Below, one piece after another: positions 1 to 11,401 of a DNA stretch of 64,000 bases. Each line of letters starts with the position of its first letter. The stretch's first letter is position 1. Below the pieces are notes generated by a model that saw nothing but the letters and a program-made list of their open reading frames with translations, ran no database searches and was not told where the DNA came from. Source of the stretch: Agromyces cerinus (lineage in GTDB: Bacteria > Actinomycetota > Actinomycetes > Actinomycetales > Microbacteriaceae). Where the stretch lies: the NCBI RefSeq assembly GCF_016907835.1, contig NZ_JAFBCT010000001.1, forward strand, positions 3,782,001-3,846,000, given 5' to 3'. The position numbers and the translations under genes are program-made.

Positions 1-1946
<1,946 letters not shown>

Positions 1947-2013
1947 GAGTGGCGAGCTCCAGAGAACGGCGGCGGGCGGATGCCGCGGGGCGAATGCCTG
2001 ACCCTGCAAGTGT

Positions 2014-2043
2014 ACCGGCCGTGCTCAGTCGAGCACGGCCGGT
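2014..2043 (-). terminator. Hairpin after the RHS gene
   Basis: A perfect 13-bp inverted repeat (ACCGGCCGTGCTC, 4-nt loop, GAGCACGGCCGGT) lies 22 nt beyond the stop codon of the giant RHS gene and before purL. No T-run follows, as is common for terminators in high-GC actinobacteria. It should separate RHS transcription from purL. Confidence 0.75.
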
Positions 2044-2065
2044 GGGTCCTCCCCGTAGTCGCCGC

Positions 2066-5000
2066 TCAGCTGCCGGTCGAGTTCGGTGCGGAGGGTTGCG
2101 TGCCGTTCTTCGTCGGCGCTGTCGGCAGCGCCTTCTTCGTCGGTGCGCTCTGTTTCGCCTTCGTGGGCGTTGCCGGCAGCGGTTTGGGCGTGCCCGACGC
2201 CTTCGCGATGCCGCCGGCGCCGCTCGAGGTGCCCGCCGCGCTCGAACTCTGGCTGCTGTTGACCGACGGAGTGCCGCCCGACGTCGCGTTGCCAGTGGCG
2301 GTGCCGACCGGGGTCGCGGCGGCCGCGGCATCCGTGCCGCCGAACTTCGCCCGCTTGCCGTAGGGCGCACCGAACTTCACCGTGCCCTCGCCCGGATCGA
2401 TGTCGATGAGCGGGTTCGGTTCGAACATCTCGGCGGTGTCCTGCCACTTCTTCGCGGCTGCCCGGTCCATGCCCGCTCCGAGCGTGGCGAACGATGTCGG
2501 CAGGTGGTTCGCCGTGCCGGCGTCGATCCACGAGCCGACCGGTCCGAGAGCGCCGAAGCCCGACATCTTGCCGGCGGCGTCGCTCTTGTCCCACGCCGCC
2601 CGAACGATGTCGTTGGCCTTCGCGATGGTGAAGAGCGCACCGCTCGGGTCGGTGTACCTGATCGCGTTCGACCCCGCGTAGGCATAGGAGGCCTGCAGTT
2701 CGGGAGCCTCGATGATGCTGAAGGGCTCGCTCAACGCGGGATCCACCGTCAGGAACAGCTCACGCCTGGCGTCGTACCAGCGCTCGCCGAAGTCGATCAG
2801 GCTCCGCCGCTCGTCGGTGTAGGCGCCGGCGTACTGGTACGCGGTGCGGTACACCGTGGAGTGCTCGTCGATCCACACCTCGCCGGTCGGGAAGTACTCC
2901 TGGTGCTGGAACGCCTGGCCGATCGCGTCGGTGACGACGTTGGTGCTGCCCTGCAGGTCCTTGTGGAGGAAGTACCGCTGCCCTTCGGCCGAGTACGGGT
3001 CGTCGCCGGGGTCGCGCTGCTGCGCGATCAACTCGTCGTCGATCCAGATCTGCTTCGTGAGCTCGTTGCCGTTGCGCACGGTGACCCACGGGTTGATGAA
3101 CGCGGTCTCGCCGTTCGGGCCGCGTTCGATGACCCGCCGGCCGGCATCGTCGTACGCGTACTCCGTCGTCTCGCCGTACTCGTCGACGAGTTCCATCTTG
3201 CCCGCCCAGTTCCACGTGATCTCGCGGGTGATCTTCGCCTTCTTGCCGGTGCCGTTGACGATCTGGATGAGCTCGCCGTCGGCGTCGTAGTGGAAGGTGT
3301 CCTGCCCCTGGGTGCTGACCTGGTGCGGGCCGTCGGCATCGAAGGTGCGGGTGAACGAGTACGAGGTGTCGGCCTGCACCTTGCTGCCGAGCTTGTCGAC
3401 CTGCATCTTCCGCTCGACGTTGCCTGCGTCGTCGAAATCGAGGTCGAACGTGAAGCTGCGCGTGTTCTTCCACACCGCGGCGGAGCCGGAAGTGAAGGTG
3501 AGCCGGTCGTACGCGTCGTACGTGTACGTCATCGAGACCGGGCTGCCGAACAGGTTCGTCACGGTCGGGGGCACGTTGTTGGAGTACGTCTTCGGGTTGC
3601 CGACCGCGTCGTAGCCGTAGGACTGATCCTGCACCTCGCGGTACGCGACGGGGTTGCCCTTCAACGGGCGATCCGCCGAGACGGTGCGCACGTTGCTGAG
3701 CCAGCGGGTGAGCGGCTCGTACGTCCACGACGTGGTCGCGCCGTTGCCGTAGTCGATCGCCGCGGGCGCGAGGAACTCGTCGTAGCGACGGTCGGTCACG
3801 TAGTCGTAGTGCCAGGTGGTCGGTTCGTCGGTGTAGAGCGGGTTGCCGTCGGCATCGAACATCGGGTTGCCGTCGGCGTCGAGCTGCGGCACCCGCACGA
3901 GGCCGGGCTCGTCGCCCACGACCGACTTCGTCAGACCGCCGGCGTCGTAGTCGTAGGTCAGCACCTCGCCGTCGGGATAGGTCATCGTCGAGATGCGGCT
4001 GAGCCCGTCGTAGACCCACTCGGTGGTCCACTGGAACTTCTCGTCGCCCGCCTGCCAGTTGTGCAGCTTGATCTCGCTGAGCTGGTTGGTCGTGTTGCCG
4101 AGCGCGTCGTACTCGAGCGTCACCACGCGGGCGGCGTCGTCGATCTGCACGATCCTGCCCGCGCCGTTGCCGGCGGCTCCGGCCTCGCCGTACGTGTACG
4201 TCACGTCGGGCGTGTCCTCGGGGTAGTCGACCTTCACGAGGTTCTGCAGCTCGTAGTGGTAGGTCGTCTTGACGTCCTCCTCCCGCAGGGTCGGCGAGAC
4301 CTCCTTGATGACCTTGCCCTCGGTGTCGAACCAGGTCTCGACCAGGCCGCCGTCGGGGGTGTCGGTCGTCAGCTTGTTGCCGACTCCGTCGTAGGTGTGG
4401 GTGGTCGGGTTGCCGGCCACGTCGACGACCTGGAGCAGCTCGCCGAGCGGGTTGTACTCGTAGGTCGCCGTCTTGGGCGGCAGCAGGTCGAGCGGGTTCG
4501 GCGTGGCCGGGTCGAGCGGCTGGTCGTCCATCTGCAGTTCGTTGCCGCGGATGTCGGTGAAGGTCGTCGTCACCCGGCCGCGGGGGTCGGTGCTCGCGGC
4601 CTGCTGCACGGCGACTGCGTCACCGCCGAGCTCGGCGTCGCCGAATCCGTACGTCGTCGCCGTCACGCGCGCGCCGGGCTCGATCTGCTCGGTCTCCTGG
4701 TCGAGCAGGTTGAACACGTGCGTCGTCTTCGTCGGGGCGGGCGACGTCGCCGTCTCGTACACGGTCTGCGCGACCGTGTCGAACGTCGGCCGGTAGACCT
4801 CCGCCTCGTGGCCGAACAGGTCGTACACGACGGCGCCGCTGACCACCCGGCCCTCGAGGGGGACCCCCTGGGCGTTCACGGCCCGCGCGTCGCGCTTCTG
4901 CTGGGTGATCCGGCCGATGCCGTCGGCGAATTGCACGGTCTCGATCGGGTCGTCGTTGAACGCATCGGCGTGCCGGGCGATCGCATAGCCGTAGCCCGGG

Positions 5001-8000
5001 GCGCTCGGGTGGTACTCGAACGTCACGGCGCCGGCCTGCAGCGGGTTGCTGATCGACGCGAGACGCGACAGGTCGTCGTAGGTGTACGACGTCGTGTTGT
5101 CGTTCGCATCGGTGCGACTCGCCACCTTGCCCGAGCTCCAGTCGAAGGTCGCGAACGAGGTCATGCCGGTGCGGAGCGGATCCGGGTCGGTGTCCGCCTC
5201 GTAGTCGAGGAACACGTCGACCTCGTCCTGGCTGTCGAAGTCGTACTCGGTGACCTCGGCGATGTTCGCATGGCCCACATTCGTGTCGTAGATGTACTCG
5301 ACCGCGTAGCGCACGCCGCCCTCTCCCTCGGGGTAGACGATGCGGTTGTAGCTGCCCCACGCGTCGTACTGCAACTCGGTCACGGCGGACTCGTCGTCGC
5401 TGATGCGCTCCTCGAGGAGCGTCACCGACTGGTTGTCGCAGACCGAGTCGCGCCCGTCGCGCTGCCGGAGGATGCCGCCGTCGGAGTCGTACATCGTGAT
5501 GACGGCCGGCACGCTCACCCACGTCGGGCAGACGTCGGGCGAGAAGATCGGCGAAGCCTGCTCCTCGGTCGGCATCGGGTAGAACGGGGTCTCGCCGAAG
5601 CATCCGACGCCCGTGTCGTAGTCGCCGTTGCCGTCGAGCTCGACCTCGGAGGCCGAGATCAGGCAGTCGGAGTAGTCGGTGACCGTGAGCACGTCGTCGG
5701 CGTCGGTCTCGAGTTCGCCCTCGTCGAGCTGCTCGAGCACGTTGCCGAGGCCGTCGTAGACGAAGCTCACGCTCGTCTCGTTGCCGACGGTCGTGCCGTC
5801 GGCCGCGAAGTACCGCTCCTCGCTGTCGGTGACGAGCGGTGCGAACGACCAGGTGAGCGACTCGGTGCCGCTCAACGCGGGGATCGCCGTCGCGACGTCG
5901 ACGAGATCGGCCTCGGCGAGCGGGTCGAAGCCGCCGGGCACACCCTGCACGTCGCGGATGCCCCAGTCGAGGGTCGCCGCGCGGAGCTTCGTGTCGTTCC
6001 TGCCGTCGCGCACGGTCATCGAGGTCTGCAGGCCCGCGACGAACACGTTGTCGTTGAGGTACTCGGTCTCGGTGATCCGCTGGGCGGCGTCGCTCGGGTC
6101 GAGCTCCCGCTCGGTGACCTTCGAGAAGCCGAGGCTCTGGCGGAACAGCCGGTCGAACCGCGGGTTCTCGTAGTCGAAGGTCGAGACCGAGACATCCACG
6201 CCGTCGCCCGTGCGCCCGTCGTCGACCTCGACGCGGCTGAGCGCCCAGGTGGAGTCGGGGTGGTCGACGGTGTTGCCGTAGCGCTCGTAGTCGAGGCTGA
6301 CGGTGCCGCCGAGGGGGTTGGTGACTGCGGAGAGCAGGTTGGTGCGGCCTGTGGTGTTGCGCTGCACGCTCACCTCGTGGTCGTCGGTCGAGGCCAGCGA
6401 GTCGACGAAGCCGTCGCCGTCGATGTCCTCGAGCGTGACCTCCGAGAAGCTCACCGAGTTCTGGTACGACGCGCCGGGGTTGACGACCAGGTAGCACGCG
6501 ACGAAGCACAGGGGGCCGGCGTAGACCGTGAAGTCGACACCGCCGCCGATGCCCTGCGAGCGGTCGTACGAGACCTGCGGCGAGGCGCCAAGATCCGCGA
6601 CGCCGACTCCGGACGCCTGCGCGAAGTCGCCGAAGTCGACCGCCGGAGCGAGGCCCGAGCCGGTGCCGAACTCGACCGTCGGCTGCCCGCCGGCCGATGC
6701 CTTGTGCAGCCGGTCGGGAATGCCGTCGCCGTTCACGTCGATCCACGCGAACCGGGCCATGTCGTAGTTCCAGTTGAACGACAGCCCGCCCGAGAACTCG
6801 CCCCACGGCGTCGAGAAGCCGGCCGACGCGTGGCCGCCGATCGACTCCTGGGTATTGAACCCGCCGGTCGCGAGCGGCAGCGCCGCATCGGCGAAGTCGT
6901 AGCCGAGGTTGTAGCGCACGAACACGCCGCTCGGGTTCGTGTAGACCACGTCGGGCAGCCCGTCGCCGTTGACGTCGGCGAGCTCCTGCGACATCGGCGC
7001 GGTGTCGTCGCCGCTCTGCGGGATCTCGGATGCCTCGGCGGGTGGGCCGTAGTCCGCCGAGAGCGGCCCGCCCGAGGGGCCCGACTCGTTGGGGTTCGTG
7101 AACCCGAGGTCGAAGCCGCCGCCGATGCTCAGGCCGAAGCCGGCGCCGAGTCCCGGGTCGCTGTCGGCCGCCTTGCCGCCCTTCGAGGCGGCGTTGCCCT
7201 GCGTCGTGTTCGTCTTGCCCTTGTTGTTGGCCGCGATGTCGACGAGGCCGGCGTCGAGGCCGCCCGAGGCGTTGATGGTGAGGTCCTGGTTGACGAGGTC
7301 GCGTCGCTCGCTCGGCCCGTCCACGGACTTGTAGAGGATGCCGCGCTGGCTCGTGTACTGCACCTGCTCGGGCGTGATGACGTCGGGGTAGCCGTCGCCG
7401 TTCAGGTCCTCGTAGTCGACGAGGCTCCAGCTCGGGCCGACGCCGACCGACCCGCCGAGCGGACCGAATCCGAAGGCGAGCGAGAGCGAGGGGCCGGTGA
7501 CCGAGATGCGGGTGACGCCGTCGGCGGCCCCGCCTTCGTCGAGGCCGAGCGTGACGGTGTCGGATGCGAGCCGCGACGAGCGCATCCGGTCGGCGGACGC
7601 GGCGAGGTTGTCGCGCGTTCCGCGCCACTGCGGTGCGTCGATCGGGTCGGCCTCGGCGCCGAGCGAATCGGGGTTCAGCAGCGGCAGGTACGCGTACGAC
7701 GGGTCGATGTCGGGCTCGGCCTCGCACTCGGTGACCGAGCCGGTGCACAGGTCGTCGAAACCGCCGGCCGGTTCGGTGGCCTGCTGCGCGTCCTCGTCGA
7801 TGACGAAGGCGTCCTCGTCGATGAGGGTGGTCGCCAAAGCCTCACTCGCCGTGTAGCCGGCGACGCCCCAGCCCCGGTACGCGAGCGGGAAGATGCCCTG
7901 CCGGCCGGTCCACGTGAGTGCGACCGGGGGCGTCACGACGTCAGGGGACGCCGTGTCCTCGCCGAGCGTGACCGTGATGGCCTCCTGCGAGAGGGAGTCG

Positions 8001-11000
8001 GAGAGCGCGGGTTCGCGCGCGCTCAGCTCGAACCAGTACTCCTCGCCGTCTTCGAGCCCGATCGTGTCGTCGTCGCCGAACGGATCCGTGAGGTCGACGA
8101 CCGTCTCCTCGGCCGACGCCGCGAGCGTCACCGACTTCTTCCACCCCAGCCCGTCGCGGGTCTTGATCGTGAGCACGACGTCACGGCTCGGCAGCTCGTC
8201 GGCGACCGGGGTGAGCACGGCGTGCTCGATGCGGAGCTCGTCGTAGCCGGCGGTCTCGTCGGCCGCCCAGCCGGTGGAGACCTGCGCGGTCGAGCGGTTC
8301 GGGTACTGCTCGATCTCGGGGGCGAGCTCGACGCGCTTGGTGTCGGTCAGCACGCCCTCGATCGTCTTCTGCACCTCGATCGGGTCGCCGTCCTCGTCGG
8401 TCGCGGCGGTGTAGTGGATCGCCGGATTCCACGAGATCGCGGTCAGGTCGATGGTGGAGTCGACCGCGAGGTGCGTGTGCAGGCTGTCGGTCTCGGGCTC
8501 GTCGCCGGCGACGTCGGGGTCGGCCGCGACCGGGCCGGACACCGAGACATCCGCCTGGAACTCGATGGTGCCGACGAAGTCCTCCGGGATGACGCCGTCG
8601 ACGATGGGCACGGCTGCGCCGCCGCCCTCGGGGGTGCCGGTGGCATCGGGGATGTCGACCTCGATCACCTCCAGCGGGTCCGCATCGGTGCGGTCGAGCA
8701 CGAGGCGCAGGTCGTCGCTCGTCGCCTTCGACTTCACCACGGTCGTGGTGAACCGCACGGTGCCGTCGTAGGGCATGACGACGCGGGTGTTCGGCCGGCC
8801 CGCCAGGGTGAAGTCGGCGGTGGCGTTGTACGAGGTCTGCGAGAGTCCGTTCACATCGAGCGGGATCTCGGTGGTGTCGTCGGGCACCGGGTCGACCGAG
8901 CCCTCGTCGACGACGGCGGCGCCGTCGATCGCCGTGTAGACCACCTGCGGCGACCAGGCGACCTCGTCGTGGGCACCGTTGTCGAGCGAACCGACGCGGA
9001 AGTAGATGCGGTCGCCGCGCTGCACGTCGAGCGCGGTCGGCGTGTCGAATGCCTGGTCCCCGGCAGCGGCGAGGGTCTCGGCGAACTCCTGCCCCTCGTT
9101 GAGCTGGATGGCAACGCGCACGCCGTCGTCGGTCTCCGCGCTCTCGGCGGGGTCGAGTACGGCGGCGCCCTCGACCGAGACCGTGCCGTCGAACGGCGCG
9201 ATCCAGCGGCGCACGGTGTCGATGGGCGGGGATGCCGCCTGCAGGCGCTGCTGCAGGAGATCGAGTTCGGTGCTGTTCACCTCGGGCGCCATGCCGCCGT
9301 CGGCCAGCGGCACGGGGGTGCCGGTGCTGCCGGCGAGGAACGTGGGAACCCCGCTCGTCAGCCGGTTGAAGTACACCGCGCCCTCGTGCACGAGGTCGGG
9401 CAGCCCGTCGGCGTTCGCGTCGGTGAAGTACACGTCGCCCCACGCGACGGCTCCGCCGACGCCGAACGAGGCGGTCACGATGATGTGGGCCTCGAGGGCC
9501 ACCTGGAGCTGGAACTCGTGGTCGCGCGAGAGTCCCTTGCCGCTGAGGGTGGTCAGCGCGATCGGTTCGCTGAACTTCTGCTCGCCACTCGGTCCGCCGA
9601 GGTTCAGCCGGTACCAGACCGAACTCGCGGTCGCCTGGCCGTCCTGCTTCCAGACCTTGTCGGGCAGCCCGTCGCCGTTGAGGTCGATGAGCTCCTCGAT
9701 GCCGTCGGTCTGGCCTCCGCCGATCTGGATCGAGGCGCCGAACGAGCCGACCTTCTGCGGCACTGCGGGGTTGAAGCCGATGTAGACGTGCCCCTCGGCG
9801 GAGTTCGACTCCGCGCCGCCGAGTGCGCCGCCGGAGATGTTCTCGTCGAGGAACGCGCGGTCGCCGATGTCGTCGGCATCGCCGGTGGCGCCCGTGTCCC
9901 ACGTCGGGTCGGTCGCGAAGCCCGCGTACGAATCGGGGCCGTCCTGCACCTCGTTGAAGTACTCGAAGGTGTGGGTGACCGCGGCGGCGGTGCCGGCGCC
10001 CTGGGTCACGGTCGACAGCAGGGTCTTGCCGAACGGTCCGGTCGCGTAGCCGAGGTCGTAGCGGGTGGCGAGCTTGTCGTAGACGCGCCCGCCGTCGACC
10101 TCGAGGTCGCCGTGCCAGACCTCGACGCTCGCGAGCTGTTCGGCGAGCAGGTCGAGGTAGCGCCCCGTCGCGTCGATCGTGGTGTCCATGCGCAGCCCGT
10201 ACGGCAGGTTCGTCGACGGGTTCGTGCGCTCCGTCATCCGGACGAAGCGGATCTCGTACGGCGGTTCCTCGTGGTACCCCTCGACCGGGTGGTTCTCGTC
10301 GGACGCCTCTGCTGCCTCGGTGTAGAAGATGCTGCGCAGGTAGGTGTGGCGCGCGCAGAGAGTGTCGACGTCGTCGACGCACGCGGCATCCGCCACCCAG
10401 ACGCCGTCGGCCTCGTCGAATCGATAGGTCAGCAGGTCGTAGTCGTAGCGGAACATGTTGACGCCGACGTCGCGCTGCGCCGACAGCAGCCACTTGACGA
10501 TGTTGCCGTCGTCGTCGACGACGACGGAGTCGGGGTCGAGCGCGCTGGTGTTGGGGCCCGGGTCCTCGGAGCCGTCGGTGACCCCGAGGGGGCCGCCCAT
10601 GGGGCCGCCGGCGTCGGGCACGGCGCCGTACCAGCGGATGCCGCCCATCTTGTCGCGGACCTCCCACCAGTAGTTCTTCGGGCCGTCGCCGTGGCGGATG
10701 ATCTGCTCGTACTCGGTCTCGACCTGTCGGGTGAAGTCCTGGCGGTCGGCGATCCGGTTCTCCCACGTGTCGCCGAGCGCGTTCGGCACGAGCATCGAGC
10801 CGTCGAGCGAGTACGACTCCGATTCCTTGGCCGGATCGAAGTAGGGCACGCCGAAACTCGTGTCGACCTCGACGGTGCCGACGCCGAGGTCCCACCCGGC
10901 GCCAGCCCAGCTCGAGTCGGTGGCGGAGGTGTAGTCGAGCGAGAGCTCCGGGGTCATGCCGCGACCCTGCGGCACGAGGATCGGGTACGACAGCTGGGCG

Positions 11001-11245
11001 CTGCCGTCGCTGGACGCCTCGGGGGCGTCGATGAGCGCGAGCCCGTCGGATGGATCGGCGTACTGCAGTCCGTCGAAGGTGCCGTCGCCGAGTTCGTCGG
11101 GCGTGAGCATCGACTCGCGTGCGAGCGGTTCACCGGGTTCCGCGCCCCCGCCGAATCCACCGGTCGCGGCGATCGCTCCCGTCGCGACCAGCGCCAGTGC
11201 GGCGACGACCGCCACCGTCTTCACCGTGGTGCGTCCTGCAGACAT
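2066..11245 (-). CDS. Giant secreted SpvB / FG-GAP / YD-repeat RHS protein (Tc-toxin BC-like)
   Basis: This 3059-residue protein has a Sec-type signal peptide (basic start, hydrophobic core, AIA-ATGG near residue 26). An SpvB-type region follows near residues 80-330 (LSYPILVPQGRGMTPELSLDY). Six DxNxDGxxD calcium-type FG-GAP/VCBS motifs sit near residues 523, 613, 1280, 1428, 1507 and 1610. From about 1830 there are many YD/RHS repeats, then an RHS core near 2760-2870 (LHKDLQGSTNVVTDAIGQ, FGERWYDARRELFLTVDP, DPSGAL). The last 188 residues end in a low-complexity Thr/Pro/Lys/Ser tail with no toxin domain I recognise. SpvB plus RHS core is the layout of Tc toxin B and C components; here it is one exported chain without a TcA gene. 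The SD GGAGGA precedes ATG 11245. Role (toxin, adhesin or wall protein) is unproven. Confidence 0.9.
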   Translation of the reverse strand: MSAGRTTVKTVAVVAALALVATGAIAATGGFGGGAEPGEPLARESMLTPDELGDGTFDGLQYADPSDGLALIDAPEASSDGSAQLSYPILVPQGRGMTPELSLDYTSATDSSWAGAGWDLGVGTVEVDTSFGVPYFDPAKESESYSLDGSMLVPNALGDTWENRIADRQDFTRQVETEYEQIIRHGDGPKNYWWEVRDKMGGIRWYGAVPDAGGPMGGPLGVTDGSEDPGPNTSALDPDSVVVDDDGNIVKWLLSAQRDVGVNMFRYDYDLLTYRFDEADGVWVADAACVDDVDTLCARHTYLRSIFYTEAAEASDENHPVEGYHEEPPYEIRFVRMTERTNPSTNLPYGLRMDTTIDATGRYLDLLAEQLASVEVWHGDLEVDGGRVYDKLATRYDLGYATGPFGKTLLSTVTQGAGTAAAVTHTFEYFNEVQDGPDSYAGFATDPTWDTGATGDADDIGDRAFLDENISGGALGGAESNSAEGHVYIGFNPAVPQKVGSFGASIQIGGGQTDGIEELIDLNGDGLPDKVWKQDGQATASSVWYRLNLGGPSGEQKFSEPIALTTLSGKGLSRDHEFQLQVALEAHIIVTASFGVGGAVAWGDVYFTDANADGLPDLVHEGAVYFNRLTSGVPTFLAGSTGTPVPLADGGMAPEVNSTELDLLQQRLQAASPPIDTVRRWIAPFDGTVSVEGAAVLDPAESAETDDGVRVAIQLNEGQEFAETLAAAGDQAFDTPTALDVQRGDRIYFRVGSLDNGAHDEVAWSPQVVYTAIDGAAVVDEGSVDPVPDDTTEIPLDVNGLSQTSYNATADFTLAGRPNTRVVMPYDGTVRFTTTVVKSKATSDDLRLVLDRTDADPLEVIEVDIPDATGTPEGGGAAVPIVDGVIPEDFVGTIEFQADVSVSGPVAADPDVAGDEPETDSLHTHLAVDSTIDLTAISWNPAIHYTAATDEDGDPIEVQKTIEGVLTDTKRVELAPEIEQYPNRSTAQVSTGWAADETAGYDELRIEHAVLTPVADELPSRDVVLTIKTRDGLGWKKSVTLAASAEETVVDLTDPFGDDDTIGLEDGEEYWFELSAREPALSDSLSQEAITVTLGEDTASPDVVTPPVALTWTGRQGIFPLAYRGWGVAGYTASEALATTLIDEDAFVIDEDAQQATEPAGGFDDLCTGSVTECEAEPDIDPSYAYLPLLNPDSLGAEADPIDAPQWRGTRDNLAASADRMRSSRLASDTVTLGLDEGGAADGVTRISVTGPSLSLAFGFGPLGGSVGVGPSWSLVDYEDLNGDGYPDVITPEQVQYTSQRGILYKSVDGPSERRDLVNQDLTINASGGLDAGLVDIAANNKGKTNTTQGNAASKGGKAADSDPGLGAGFGLSIGGGFDLGFTNPNESGPSGGPLSADYGPPAEASEIPQSGDDTAPMSQELADVNGDGLPDVVYTNPSGVFVRYNLGYDFADAALPLATGGFNTQESIGGHASAGFSTPWGEFSGGLSFNWNYDMARFAWIDVNGDGIPDRLHKASAGGQPTVEFGTGSGLAPAVDFGDFAQASGVGVADLGASPQVSYDRSQGIGGGVDFTVYAGPLCFVACYLVVNPGASYQNSVSFSEVTLEDIDGDGFVDSLASTDDHEVSVQRNTTGRTNLLSAVTNPLGGTVSLDYERYGNTVDHPDSTWALSRVEVDDGRTGDGVDVSVSTFDYENPRFDRLFRQSLGFSKVTERELDPSDAAQRITETEYLNDNVFVAGLQTSMTVRDGRNDTKLRAATLDWGIRDVQGVPGGFDPLAEADLVDVATAIPALSGTESLTWSFAPLVTDSEERYFAADGTTVGNETSVSFVYDGLGNVLEQLDEGELETDADDVLTVTDYSDCLISASEVELDGNGDYDTGVGCFGETPFYPMPTEEQASPIFSPDVCPTWVSVPAVITMYDSDGGILRQRDGRDSVCDNQSVTLLEERISDDESAVTELQYDAWGSYNRIVYPEGEGGVRYAVEYIYDTNVGHANIAEVTEYDFDSQDEVDVFLDYEADTDPDPLRTGMTSFATFDWSSGKVASRTDANDNTTSYTYDDLSRLASISNPLQAGAVTFEYHPSAPGYGYAIARHADAFNDDPIETVQFADGIGRITQQKRDARAVNAQGVPLEGRVVSGAVVYDLFGHEAEVYRPTFDTVAQTVYETATSPAPTKTTHVFNLLDQETEQIEPGARVTATTYGFGDAELGGDAVAVQQAASTDPRGRVTTTFTDIRGNELQMDDQPLDPATPNPLDLLPPKTATYEYNPLGELLQVVDVAGNPTTHTYDGVGNKLTTDTPDGGLVETWFDTEGKVIKEVSPTLREEDVKTTYHYELQNLVKVDYPEDTPDVTYTYGEAGAAGNGAGRIVQIDDAARVVTLEYDALGNTTNQLSEIKLHNWQAGDEKFQWTTEWVYDGLSRISTMTYPDGEVLTYDYDAGGLTKSVVGDEPGLVRVPQLDADGNPMFDADGNPLYTDEPTTWHYDYVTDRRYDEFLAPAAIDYGNGATTSWTYEPLTRWLSNVRTVSADRPLKGNPVAYREVQDQSYGYDAVGNPKTYSNNVPPTVTNLFGSPVSMTYTYDAYDRLTFTSGSAAVWKNTRSFTFDLDFDDAGNVERKMQVDKLGSKVQADTSYSFTRTFDADGPHQVSTQGQDTFHYDADGELIQIVNGTGKKAKITREITWNWAGKMELVDEYGETTEYAYDDAGRRVIERGPNGETAFINPWVTVRNGNELTKQIWIDDELIAQQRDPGDDPYSAEGQRYFLHKDLQGSTNVVTDAIGQAFQHQEYFPTGEVWIDEHSTVYRTAYQYAGAYTDERRSLIDFGERWYDARRELFLTVDPALSEPFSIIEAPELQASYAYAGSNAIRYTDPSGALFTIAKANDIVRAAWDKSDAAGKMSGFGALGPVGSWIDAGTANHLPTSFATLGAGMDRAAAKKWQDTAEMFEPNPLIDIDPGEGTVKFGAPYGKRAKFGGTDAAAAATPVGTATGNATSGGTPSVNSSQSSSAAGTSSGAGGIAKASGTPKPLPATPTKAKQSAPTKKALPTAPTKNGTQPSAPNSTGS

Positions 11246-11332
11246 GGCGGTCCTCCGTCATCACTCGGGTAGGCGGCGGGTGCTGCGACGCACCGGGCCA
11301 CCCCAAGTCGACCCCACAACTGGTGCCGTGTC

Positions 11333-11360
11333 CTGAAGGAAACCTTCAATTACCCTTCAA
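11333..11360. promoter_or_regulatory. Putative operator: TTGAAGG repeats with 11-bp spacing
   Basis: On the minus strand TTGAAGG occurs twice (11360-11354 and 11349-11343), start-to-start distance exactly 11 bp, one helical turn. A near copy in opposite orientation (CTGAAGG) lies at 11333-11339, so TGAAGG-AAA-CCTTCA also forms an inverted repeat. Winged-helix regulators of the OmpR/SARP type commonly bind heptamer direct repeats at 11-bp spacing. The 156-bp gap between the divergent RHS and regulator genes holds no other feature I can support, and no convincing -10 was seen for either gene. Confidence 0.5.
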
Positions 11361-11401
11361 GCAGACGGTTTCGGAAATCCGCGCGGACGAACGGATGGCG
11401 C

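Noticed and set aside
4620..7748. A long Arg/Pro-rich minus-strand frame inside the RHS gene
   Set aside because: Out-of-frame shadow of the RHS coding sequence.
1949..11272. A 3107-codon open frame antisense to the RHS gene
   Set aside because: It is Arg/Val/Asp-rich, lacks any domain, and mirrors the codon-position GC bias of the real gene. The minus-strand frame has the signal peptide, SD and RHS motifs.
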